A DNA stretch of 21,979 nt from Opitutales bacterium (GTDB lineage Bacteria; Verrucomicrobiota; Verrucomicrobiia; Opitutales; T3Sed10-336). The position numbers and the translations under genes were made by a program. How positions within the stretch are numbered: the first letter of the stretch is position 1; each line of letters begins with the position of its first letter. The notes beneath the pieces were generated by a model. The model ran no database searches and had not been told where the DNA came from. It saw nothing but the letters and a program-made list of their open reading frames with translations. Below, piece by piece: positions 13,826 to 21,979 of this stretch. The stretch lies in contig SLOW01000223.1 of the NCBI GenBank assembly GCA_007132315.1, positions 1-21,979 on the forward strand, given 5' to 3'.

Positions 13826-16650
13826 TTCGGTTCTCCTTTCCCGCGCAAAACACGAGGATCGACCAAATCCCACGGATCGCCGAAGAAAAGTCCTTCGAAC
13901 GCGTCATAGGAAACCTTCTCCGAAGGCGGCCAGAACCGTCCCGCCCGGATGCTCTCGACCACACCCGCGGCACAGCGCAAGGCCGCCATTTGCAGTTCGC
14001 GGGATTGGTCCTCCCACGGGTAAACGCCGGTTTCGGTGACCGCCCTGGGCAGGTTGAAATAGGCGCAGGCGACGTCCTCCCCGCAGCGATCACGCAAGGC
14101 CCAGCGGTACAGCGGCAACTGGAGTCCTATCCAGCGATACGCCTTTCCCTCACGTTCGAAGACCGCGTAATCCGGAAAATCCTCCGACGATTCGTCCCGT
14201 TTCAGCGGCACAATATGGTCCTCCTCCGGAATCCGGTTCCGATCACTCGTCTTGTAATCGACAATTCGATACGCGCCGCTGTCCTCATTGCGCTCGATCC
14301 GGTCAACGACACCTCGCAATGGAATTCCCCCGAGGGTCAGGCTGTCGCCTCCCGGAAACCGCCATTCGCCGGATTCGATTCGCCAACCTAGCCGCCTTTC
14401 ACCGGCCTGAATTTCGGCCAGCCGTTCGAGCCGGGCCGCGGCCGCCTCCATCTGGATTTCAAGCGGGGCCGACGGGTTCGGACCGTATCGCCTCCGGAAC
14501 AGCGTATCCAGGGTTTCGGAAAAGAAGCGCCGGATCTCATCGGCGTCCCGGCTGTCCCGAACCTCCGTCTCGTTGGCGAACGCCTCCAGAACCGCGTGAC
14601 AGAGACTTCCGAATTCTCCGTCATCCATCTCCGCCTTGGCCGTATCGAAGGCATCCATGCGGAGAACGTCGGAAAGATAAAACCGGAACGGGCAACGTAG
14701 ATAGCGGCCGAACTGGGTGACGCTGATTCCCGCCAACGGCTCTTCCGCACGGGGTGTGAAACGCCAGGGGCTGCTCCAGGCCGGTTTGATCACAGGCGGC
14801 GGCGGTTCGGCGAACAGGCGCTCGACCCGATCCGGCAGATCATTGTCCCGCGTTCGCAGTAACAATCGGGAAGGTCGCATCGGTTCGCCAACGTCACTCC
14901 AGCGGCCGAACACCACCTCGGTCCGTCCCCCGTCCCGGCGGGATCGCACCAGGGTTTCCATCATGTACGCATCGCGGGAAAAGCGGGCCGTGTTGTGTTT
15001 GAGACCGAGTTCGCGCCGCAGCGACTCCGGCAGGAACGCGTCGCCGGTGAGGGTCTCCGGCACCACCCCCTCGTTCATTCCTGTGAGGACGAGGTACGGC
15101 GCGTCCTCCCAGAGTAATTCGAGCCATCCCAGCACATCGATCGCATCGGATGGCCGGTCCTCCTCGATGCGCCGTTCCGCCAACAGAGCGAGGAGGAGAT
15201 GCAGACCGTCCGCGCCTCCGGTCAGGCGGCCGGCAAACGGCGAGTCACGCAAGTCCTCCAGCAACAGCATGACTTCACCGGCTGTGGCGAGATAACGGCG
15301 ATCGGCCTCACGGCCTTCATCGAAGGCGCTTCCCTGGTGAATCTCACGGAGCACGACGGGCAAGGTATCGTACAACGGGGCGTCCCGCAATTCGCCCAGC
15401 AACGACCGAATCGCCTCCAACACGCGTCCCACGACCATCCGTTCGTCCCCCCGTTCCCGCGCGAGGGTCAGGGCGTCTTGAAGGTCGCCCGGGAGGCACT
15501 CGACGGCGAAAGCATCCCATTCCCGCAGGAGCCGCTCCACGGGCGGGAAGCCGCTCCGGCGCTCCAGGTGGCGAAAAAAAACGGGGCAACGCAGCAATTC
15601 GCCGCACAGATCGAACTCGGGCGCACGCATCAAGTCGCGCAGCACCCCGAGGGTTCCGGCCAGTTCTTCGGCGCCCGCCGGTCTGCCATCGGGATTATAG
15701 GCCGGTCTGCCACAACGTGCGGGCAGCGCACGCTCCAGAAAAGGAATCACCGCGGCATCCGCCGCGCCCACCGCTCCGACCCGCTCCGCCCGTTCGAAGC
15801 CGGCCAGGAGTTCCGCCGCGCGGTCGGCCTGGTCGGGCGGATCGGAACGAACGTGAAACACGTCGCCGGTCAACTCGATCACCCGTTCACTCCAGACATG
15901 TGTCAGCGGCCGACCCCATGCGTCAAAATTTCCCGCATCACCAGACTCCGCATACACCGCCACCCGGACTTGAACCCGCTCGCTGAAACGTTCCAACGCG
16001 ACCATCGCCAGCGGCGGTGGATCGGGCGCTCCGAGAAGCGTGACCCGCTCGACCGCGTCCGGAAGTTCGGACCGCCGTGCCCGTTCGATTTTGGCCTCCT
16101 CGGGATCGGATCGGCCCTTGCGGCTCATCGTCTCCCGATAGAGACGTTCGAGCTCCGCCAGTTCGCGCCACCGCGCCCCTTCCGGGAACCCGGATTGGCG
16201 GCCTCCGGCAACATCCCGCATACACAAGCCACCTTCCGCCAGCAGGCGTTTGACCCGAGCCAGTTCGGTCGCCGTGCCCAGGGCCCAGTTAAAATCCCTT
16301 CGCGCCGGAGGGGACGGAAACAAATGCGGAAACCGCTCAAAGTCGATGCCGAGCAAGACCTCCGCCCAGGCCAGCCGTGTGTCCATCGCGGTGGCGATTC
16401 GTCCCTCCTCGGCGCCTTGGGTGAGCAGGGATTCCGGTGTCACCACCCGCGGGGGAAAAACCGCCGCGTTCCGCGAAGACGCCAGGACCGCCAATGCCTC
16501 ACGCAATCGCCGCCCGGCCTGACGCGTCGGCACCACCGCCAGTTCCCGGCCCAGGTCGAGGTGCCCGCCGCTCCACTCACCGGCCAGGAATCGCGCCGCG
16601 GCGCTTGGCAAAGGAGTAGTCGGCGAAAGAAAATGGCGTTCGATTCCCAT
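13822..16650 (-). CDS. addB: AddB-like PD-(D/E)XK nuclease/inactivated helicase
   Basis: The 942-residue protein has the AddB layout: an N-terminal helicase-like region that starts VVPTRQAGRRLREAL with no Walker A GKT, a middle region with WLELLWEDAPYLVLTGMNEGVVP (about 509-531), and a C-terminal RecB-family nuclease with His685 (GSLCHAVLEAF), Asp783 (GVVDRIE), Asp798-Lys800 (IVDYKT) and Gln844 (QLPLY). It would form the second subunit of AddAB, cutting the other strand. A single Cys653 sits in the LRCPFRFYL segment. The C-terminal CxxC-type cysteines that hold an iron-sulphur cluster in Bacillus AddB are absent: the stretch 903-930 has none. It is first in the operon and translationally coupled to addA. 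Confidence 0.87.
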   Translation of the reverse strand: MGIERHFLSPTTPLPSAAARFLAGEWSGGHLDLGRELAVVPTRQAGRRLREALAVLASSRNAAVFPPRVVTPESLLTQGAEEGRIATAMDTRLAWAEVLLGIDFERFPHLFPSPPARRDFNWALGTATELARVKRLLAEGGLCMRDVAGGRQSGFPEGARWRELAELERLYRETMSRKGRSDPEEAKIERARRSELPDAVERVTLLGAPDPPPLAMVALERFSERVQVRVAVYAESGDAGNFDAWGRPLTHVWSERVIELTGDVFHVRSDPPDQADRAAELLAGFERAERVGAVGAADAAVIPFLERALPARCGRPAYNPDGRPAGAEELAGTLGVLRDLMRAPEFDLCGELLRCPVFFRHLERRSGFPPVERLLREWDAFAVECLPGDLQDALTLARERGDERMVVGRVLEAIRSLLGELRDAPLYDTLPVVLREIHQGSAFDEGREADRRYLATAGEVMLLLEDLRDSPFAGRLTGGADGLHLLLALLAERRIEEDRPSDAIDVLGWLELLWEDAPYLVLTGMNEGVVPETLTGDAFLPESLRRELGLKHNTARFSRDAYMMETLVRSRRDGGRTEVVFGRWSDVGEPMRPSRLLLRTRDNDLPDRVERLFAEPPPPVIKPAWSSPWRFTPRAEEPLAGISVTQFGRYLRCPFRFYLSDVLRMDAFDTAKAEMDDGEFGSLCHAVLEAFANETEVRDSRDADEIRRFFSETLDTLFRRRYGPNPSAPLEIQMEAAAARLERLAEIQAGERRLGWRIESGEWRFPGGDSLTLGGIPLRGVVDRIERNEDSGAYRIVDYKTSDRNRIPEEDHIVPLKRDESSEDFPDYAVFEREGKAYRWIGLQLPLYRWALRDRCGEDVACAYFNLPRAVTETGVYPWEDQSRELQMAALRCAAGVVESIRAGRFWPPSEKVSYDAFEGLFFGDPWDLVDPRVLRGKGEPK

Positions 16651-16760
16651 GGGTCAACCCGGCCAGTCTGCCCAAGTCCGGTTGAAAATCGAAAAAAAAG
16701 TGACGCGTTTCGGGTCGGCCTTACAGGCGACGCACACCATCCACGCCCAAGAAAACCCGG
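16651..16760 (-). other. Gap between the kinase remnant and addB
   Basis: On the minus strand an imperfect hairpin (GTCGCC/GGCCGAC around TGTAA, about 16715-16732) is followed some 15 bases later by eight T (16692-16699). This is a poor terminator candidate. The addB promoter may lie in the remainder, but none could be picked out. Confidence 0.3.
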
Positions 16761-18801
16761 TCAATCAATCGGCACGGGAATACGACTCGCATCCGGCAGG
16801 AAGACCTTGAAGGTCGTCCCTCCACCGCGCTCGCTGTACACGTCCATGAAACCGCCGTGACTGCGCACGATGCCTATCGACGTGGACAGGCCGAGACCGG
16901 TCCCCTCGCCCTGCGGTTTGGTGGTGTAAAAGGGTTCAAAAACCCGATCGAGCGATTCGGACAAAATGCCAATCCCGCTGTCAATCATCTCAATTCCGGA
17001 TGTAATCCCCCGGCGCGACGCCATCGTAACGCTCCGCCTCTTCAGCCGAAAGGTGACTGCGGCCCGCGATCAATTCGAGCGTCCCCCCGCCGGGCATGGC
17101 ATCCCGCGCATTGACCGCGAGGTTGACGAGGACCTGGTTCATCTGCGTCGGATCGCCGACCAGCTCCAGCCCCTTGTGCACCCGGCAGAGAAAGGAAATG
17201 TCCTTCGGGAAAGCGGTTCGCACCAATGCCTCGACTTCAGCGACCAGATCGCTCACGGCGAGGGTTCGCCGCTCTCCGGAGGTACCTCGTGAAAACGTCA
17301 ACACCTGCCGCACCAGACTGGAGCCGCGACGGGCGCTGTTTTCTATCTGCCGGATCACCGGAAGCAGGGAATCATCCGAAACGGATTCCTCCAGCAATTC
17401 GGTCCCCATCAGAACCGGGGTCAGGAGATTGTTGAGGTCGTGCGCGATGCCTCCGGCCAGGGTGCCAAGGCTTTCCATCCTCTGACTGCGCAACAACCGG
17501 TCCTCCAATGCGCGCTTTTCCGTGACGTCGCGAAGATAAACGGTGACACCCTGCCCGTACGGATAGCAGCGAAACGCGTACGCCAACCCACCCTCCGCCA
17601 GACGCACCTCGAACTCGACGGGACTCATTCCTTTGAGTGCTTCGCTCGCATTGTCCAAGAGCGGCCGCGCCAGTTCCGGCGCGATGCGGGCGTCGGGCGA
17701 ACAACCGAGCGAATCCTTGGGATCAACGGCCAGCATGCGCGCCGCCGGAGCATTGAGAAAGGTGAACCGGTATTCCCGGTCCAACGAAAGGAACCCGTCG
17801 GCGATGCTTTCGAGGGTGGCCGTCAGACGGGCCGCCATTTCGCGGGCCTTCCGTTCCGTTTCCTTGAAATCGTGGATATCGATCGCGGTCCCAAACCACT
17901 TGAAAACGCGACCATTCGGATCGCGCCCCGGAACCGCCCGCACATGGTGCCAGCGAAAGGTGCGGTCGGCGGCCCGCCAAATCCGGAATTCGGTAACGTA
18001 CTCCCGCTCCGCGGCGACCGCAGCGCCCCAAACGTCGAGACAGGGTTGTAAATCGTCCGGGTGCAACACCCGCTGCCAGTGTTCTCCGGGATCCGCTTGC
18101 GGCGACAAACCCGTGTAATGATGCATGGCCCGGCTGGCGAAATCCACCGCTCCATCCGGTTTCGCCGTCCAAACCATCAAGGGCATCGATTCGGCGAGGA
18201 GCCGAAAGTTCCGCTCGCTGTGCATCAGGGACGCCTCCGCTTCGACCCGGGTCAGGTAGGAACACAGCAGGTCGGCCAGCGATTTCAAGAGAGCGGCCTC
18301 TTCCTTGAGAAACGGACTCGTCTCCGCTCCGGCCATCTCGCCTCCATACACGACCCGTATCTCGCCGCGCCAGACACCCCGCACCATCAGTTTCTCACGC
18401 AACTCCGGTCCGGCCTCGCGGAAACCCGGGCTCACGTAAGTTCGGTCGTCATAGAAGATGGTGGCACCGGTCACCCCGGGGCGCAAGAAACCTCCCGGAA
18501 TGATCCCAGCCACGGCGGCCAATACCTCGGGCAGGGAAGCCTCCGGTTTCCGAAGCGACTCGGCCACCCGATACAATGTCCGCAATTCCTTGACCCTCTC
18601 CCGAAGGTCCAAAGTCAACCGCCATGTGGATTCGTCCTCTTTCAATCCGGATTCACACGGTGAGAAGTGATCAAACGCGCCGGGATGCGCGCTCACTAGT
18701 TCGCGGATTTCACGTTCGGCCGCGCTGACAACGTTAAGGAGCTCAGAGAGGCGCTTTCGCGCTGCCAAGGGGTCGCCTTCCCGAATGAGATCCTTCTTCA
18801 T
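16761..18801 (-). pseudogene. PAS sensor histidine kinase, frameshifted in the ATPase domain
   Basis: From ATG 18801 the first frame runs 603 codons: a GAF-like input region (about 65-190), a PAS domain (about 195-315), a second PAS (about 320-430), then a dimerisation/phosphoacceptor domain with His454 in GGIAHDLNNLL and the N-box NLAVNARDAMP (Asn564). It then stops at 16990-16992 just after GDYIR. The missing continuation, IEMIDSGIGI (G1 box), FEPFYTTK and GTGLGLS (G2 box), lies in another frame and ends at 16761. One extra base at about 16992-16996 explains the break; without it the product would be 679 residues. As written, the truncated kinase lacks the G boxes and could not bind ATP. 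A sequencing error is possible, since both halves are otherwise clean. It follows the hybrid kinase gene in the same direction. Confidence 0.85.
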
Positions 18802-18909
18802 CGTTCCACTTCTTTTTCTTCCAAAGGGACAGACGCCAAGGAACGCGCTCGCGTCCGAGCACATCCAAAGGCGGAAGAGAATTCTTCCTAATCCCCACCA
18901 ACGCAGTTC

Positions 18910-18938
18910 CTTATCACACGAACGGCGGGGACGGTCAA
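18910..18938 (-). promoter_or_regulatory. Possible sigma-70 promoter for the downstream kinase gene
   Basis: On the minus strand TTGACC (18933-18938) and GATAAG (18910-18915) are separated by 17 bases, about 110 bases before the ATG at 18801. It matches consensus at five and four of six positions. It starts within 20 bases of the upstream kinase stop, so the two kinase genes could also be co-transcribed. Confidence 0.35.
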
Positions 18939-18953
18939 CCTCATTCGCTCCCC

Positions 18954-21602
18954 TCAGCCACCCAGGCACTCCCGGATCGTCCGGGCCATTTGCCTGGGAC
19001 TGCACGGCTTCCGAATGAACGGGATTCCCCGGTCCACCGCCCAGCTCTCCACGGTGTCCTGGAAACTGTAACCGCTGATCACCACGGCCTTGAGCGAGGG
19101 TTTGTCTTTGAGGAGCTTCGACGTCAATTGCCAGCCGGTCATCCCGCCCGGCATGACAACGTCCGTTATCAACAGGTCGATCTCACCCCGCCGTGAATTC
19201 CACTCCTGGACGGCACGGGGACCGCAATCGGCGAGAATGACCTGGTAGCCCATCGATTCCAGAGATTCCCCCAGCATGTTCCGCACGCTCGCATCGTCTT
19301 CCACCAGGAGAATACACTCGCCGTGGCCGGCGAGTTCGGTGCCCTGTGCGTTGAGCGCGATCTCCGTATCGACGCTATCCTCACAGACCGGAAGATAGAC
19401 CTGAAACTCCGATCCCCCGTTGACCTGGCTATCGGCCTCGATCCATCCGCCGTGCTGGCGCAAAATACCATACACGGTGGGAAGCCCCAACCCCGTCCCG
19501 TCGCCGCCCTCCTTGGTCGTGAAGAACGGTTTGTAAATGTTCATCGGGGTGTGTTGGTCCATGCCGATCCCGGTATCCGCAACCCGGAGACGAACAAAGC
19601 GCCCCTCGCGCGCTTCCGGATTCCTGACCCGAGCCTCGGCACCGACGTCCACCATTCGGGTTTCCAGAACCAGACTGCCTCCGTCGGGCATGGCGTCGCG
19701 GGCGTTGACCACCAGGTTCATCAAGACCTGCTCAACCATATCGAGGTCGCCGCGGATGTTGATGTTTCCGGTGCCGCAACGCAGATCGAGATGAATATCC
19801 TCACCCAAAATGCGGCGGAACATCCTGGACGTGCTCTCGATGGTCTCGTCAAGATTCATCGGCCCGATATGCATCACCTGCTTGCGACTAAAGAGCAGCA
19901 ACTGGCGGGTCAGCATGGAACCCCGCTCGACGGTGCGGTCGAGTTCGAACAGCGTTTTCAACGCTTCGGAGGACATGCCGGGCTCGTCGGCCAACATGGC
20001 CACATATCCCTGCATAACCATGAGGAAATTGTTGAAATCGTGGGCGATCCCGCCCACCAGCCGCCCGATGGAATCGAGTTTCTGCATTTGGCGGATCCGC
20101 TCCTCCAAGCGACACCGCGCGCGAATGTCGTGTGCGATTCCCATCAGGCCGACCACGGCGTCGTTCACGATTTCGGGAGTCACGGTCAATTCGACGGGGA
20201 TTTCCGTTTCCTCCGCCGCGATCATTCTCACTTCGAAATCGGGAACCTCATCGCCATTCAGACCGCACGCCAACATCTCCCGTACCTTCTCGACGTCCTC
20301 AACGTGAACCAACTCCGTGAAACGCTTCCCGACCCAATGCTTCCGGGACCAGCCCGTCAGCCGATCGAAGGCACTGTTCAAGGTGTTCAGTGTACCGGCC
20401 CGCGAAAGGCGGAACACCACGTCGCGAATCCCCTCGTGCAGGCGTCGATAACGTTCGCGGGATTCCTGCAGTTCCGCGGTCAGACGCTTCTGTCTCGTGA
20501 TATCTTGAATGCCCACGGCAATCCCCTCTTCGGTCGGATGTATCCGAATACCAAGCCAGGATTCCAGCCGGGGGGCGTAAACGTCGAACCCGGTTGATAT
20601 CGCCTCAATGGCGGCACGGCGGCATTGAGGCTCAAAGCCTTCCCCCACCAAGTCGAAAAACTCGAGCCAGGAGGAAGTCCCGATCAGTTCCGACCGCGGC
20701 TTCTGAAAATACTTGCCCGCCCTCTGGTTGATGAAGGTGAAGCGTCCTCCGCGGTCGAGGGTGACAAAACCGTCGGCGATCGATTCCAGCGTGTCCTTAA
20801 GGCGCACCGCCAGGCGTCGCACCTGCTCGTCGGCTTCCTTCTTTTTCGCGATGTTCTGAACCGCGCCTTGCACCCGGACGATCGATCCGGTACCGTCGCG
20901 AACCGGCTGGCCGATGGCCCTCACCCACACGTCGTCACCGCGAGCCGTCATGATGCGCATTTCCTCATCGAACGGCACGCCTTCGCCGGTACATCGAATG
21001 AAAACGAGCCGGGCGCGGTTCCGCCACCCGGGGGCCACGAAACTGAGCGCTTCGTCCAAGCCCGGTTCCGTGCCCGGCGGCACGTCGTAAATCGCGCAAA
21101 CCTCGTTCGACCAGTAAAACCGCCCCAGCTCGGCCGACCACTCCCAACCGCCGATATCGGCCATGCGTCCGGCGATATGCAGCAACCTCTGGCGGGCGTG
21201 CAGCTTATCCTCCATCAACCGGCGCTCGGTGATGTCCTGGCCCAACGCCTGATAATACTCCACATTGCCGTCGTCGTCGAAATAGACCCGGTCGGTCCAG
21301 CGCTGCCAACGCTCCCGGCCGTCCTTGTTCACCACCAGGTGCTCGTAACTGACGCTCGGACGATCAGGAGTGAGGGAAAGGAACTGTTCCCTCGCCGCCT
21401 GGCGCTGATCCAGGTCCGGGATCAGATCCAGAAAACGGCGACCCACCAAATCGTCGGCATCCCGGCCGAAACACTCACAATAGGCGCGATTGACAAAAGT
21501 CAACGTACTGTCCGCCAGAAACGTACAAATCAAAGCGGGGGTCTCGTCCAACAATCGCTCATAAAAACGCTCATCGCGAGGCATCTCGTTCCACTTCGTC
21601 AT
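18954..21602 (-). CDS. Hybrid PAS sensor histidine kinase with receiver domain
   Basis: The 882-residue protein has four PAS-type sensor domains (about 10-130, 140-255, 265-375 and 385-500), a dimerisation domain with phosphoacceptor His521 (GGIAHDFNNF), and an ATPase domain with N-box NLVVNARDAMPDGG (Asn633), G1 DTGIGM, FFTTK and G2 DGTGLGL. The C-terminal receiver has the acidic pocket VEDD (767-770), phospho-Asp814 in LLITDVVMP and Lys865 in IRKP. No membrane segment is seen, so it should sense a cytoplasmic signal. No HPt or DNA-binding output domain is attached, so the phosphorelay partner must be encoded elsewhere. The ATG at 21602 follows GGGAACA. Its third PAS domain resembles the second PAS of the downstream kinase (both have TLESIADGF and RFTF), which suggests shared ancestry. 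Confidence 0.92.
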   Translation of the reverse strand: MTKWNEMPRDERFYERLLDETPALICTFLADSTLTFVNRAYCECFGRDADDLVGRRFLDLIPDLDQRQAAREQFLSLTPDRPSVSYEHLVVNKDGRERWQRWTDRVYFDDDGNVEYYQALGQDITERRLMEDKLHARQRLLHIAGRMADIGGWEWSAELGRFYWSNEVCAIYDVPPGTEPGLDEALSFVAPGWRNRARLVFIRCTGEGVPFDEEMRIMTARGDDVWVRAIGQPVRDGTGSIVRVQGAVQNIAKKKEADEQVRRLAVRLKDTLESIADGFVTLDRGGRFTFINQRAGKYFQKPRSELIGTSSWLEFFDLVGEGFEPQCRRAAIEAISTGFDVYAPRLESWLGIRIHPTEEGIAVGIQDITRQKRLTAELQESRERYRRLHEGIRDVVFRLSRAGTLNTLNSAFDRLTGWSRKHWVGKRFTELVHVEDVEKVREMLACGLNGDEVPDFEVRMIAAEETEIPVELTVTPEIVNDAVVGLMGIAHDIRARCRLEERIRQMQKLDSIGRLVGGIAHDFNNFLMVMQGYVAMLADEPGMSSEALKTLFELDRTVERGSMLTRQLLLFSRKQVMHIGPMNLDETIESTSRMFRRILGEDIHLDLRCGTGNINIRGDLDMVEQVLMNLVVNARDAMPDGGSLVLETRMVDVGAEARVRNPEAREGRFVRLRVADTGIGMDQHTPMNIYKPFFTTKEGGDGTGLGLPTVYGILRQHGGWIEADSQVNGGSEFQVYLPVCEDSVDTEIALNAQGTELAGHGECILLVEDDASVRNMLGESLESMGYQVILADCGPRAVQEWNSRRGEIDLLITDVVMPGGMTGWQLTSKLLKDKPSLKAVVISGYSFQDTVESWAVDRGIPFIRKPCSPRQMARTIRECLGG

Positions 21603-21840
21603 TGTTCCCAGTAATTATTTCTGAAACGCCACCCTAGCAATCAATCCGGATCAGCTGTCAAACGAATCCGCCCAACCACTCCATTCGAGTCCGGATACAG
21701 CCGGTCGCGTCGCGTCTTGCAGTAATGATTTCCTTCATGTAAAGACGAATGCTTTCTTTTATACAAAACTGAGATTAACGGCGCTCATTCTCAAACCCTC
21801 CCTCTTGACTTGAGCGCGAACTTCTGACCGCATCCGTTCA
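21603..21840. promoter_or_regulatory. Divergent intergenic region between kinase and ilvA-like genes
   Basis: These 238 bases separate two divergent genes and must hold both promoters. The central part (about 21725-21780) is AT-rich, with TTTTATACAAAAC near 21757-21769, in contrast to the GC-rich genes. No confident -35/-10 pair or hairpin was found. Confidence 0.4.
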
Positions 21841-21979
21841 TGGTGGAGCGAGCGACCCAGGAACGGTACATCAGAAAAATTCTGGATGCGCGGGTTTACG
21901 ACGTGGCCATCGAAACCCCGCTGGAGGCCGCGCCGGCCCTGTCCGAACGCCTGGGCAATCAGGTCTGGCTCAAGCGCGA
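21841..21979 (+). CDS. ilvA: Threonine dehydratase (biosynthetic type), N-terminal part
   Basis: The first 46 codons are in the window, and the gene runs off the right edge. The translation YIRKILDARVYDVAIETPLE, then LSERLGNQVWLKR, matches the start of biosynthetic threonine ammonia-lyase, which uses pyridoxal phosphate to turn threonine into 2-oxobutanoate for isoleucine synthesis. The catalytic lysine and the regulatory ACT-like domain lie outside the window, so the biosynthetic subtype cannot be verified. The start may be ATG 21841; no clear Shine-Dalgarno is visible. Confidence 0.8.

Noticed and set aside
10589..16860. Long plus-strand frames opposite addA and addB (for example 10589-12049, 12656-13654 and 15199-16860)
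   Set aside because: The minus-strand frames have clear helicase and nuclease motifs; these opposing frames are low-information, Arg/Pro/His-rich shadows.
19323..21614. Plus-strand frames of 424 and 329 codons opposite the hybrid kinase
   Set aside because: They are antisense shadows of a gene with complete kinase and receiver motifs.
21805..21833. TTGACT as the -35 box of the ilvA-like gene
   Set aside because: No acceptable -10 box lies 16-18 bases downstream, where the sequence is CCGCAT.

Overview
The window is GC-rich bacterial chromosome. It carries one integrative element of about 8 kb, inserted at a tRNA-Thr gene, followed by ordinary chromosomal genes. The host is probably a Gram-negative bacterium, perhaps of the PVC group (Verrucomicrobiota/Kiritimatiellota-like). 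I infer this only from the flavour of the proteins: a NALRH-type integrase, a DUF4914-like PEPCK-fold protein, a short HicBA pair, large multi-PAS kinases and weak Shine-Dalgarno use. The phylum is not established.

Region 1 (about 54-8081) is the element. An intact tRNA-Thr(CGT) gene lies at 54-126. The 3' part of this gene is repeated at 8035-8081 (46 of 47 bases), giving attL and attR. Between the repeats, left to right, lie a 390-base non-coding end with phased GTGTTC repeats, an intact hicBA toxin-antitoxin pair (+), and then a minus-strand block. Read in transcription order from the right, that block holds a tyrosine recombinase beside attR, an AlpA/excisionase-like HTH protein, a primase-polymerase/helicase, a small-terminase-like protein with a primase-type N-terminus, a fused prohead protease-HK97 major capsid protein, two small ORFs and a small HTH protein. 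There is no large terminase, portal, tail or lysis gene. The best reading is a minimal phage satellite that can replicate itself and make its own capsid protein but must borrow the rest of the particle from a helper phage.

Region 2 (about 8082-8640) is a scar just outside attR. It holds a second hicBA copy, 5'-truncated in hicB and 3'-truncated in hicA, then unrelated sequence, then a structured non-coding stretch ending in a strong terminator.

Region 3 (8642-16650) has a DUF4914-like P-loop protein on the plus strand. It converges, across a bidirectional terminator, on a translationally coupled addB-addA operon for double-strand-break repair on the minus strand.

Region 4 (16761-21602) has two related PAS sensor kinases on the minus strand. 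The downstream one is split by a 1-base frameshift in its ATP-binding domain. The upstream one is an intact hybrid kinase with a C-terminal receiver domain. The window ends inside a threonine dehydratase gene (ilvA-like, +) starting at 21841.
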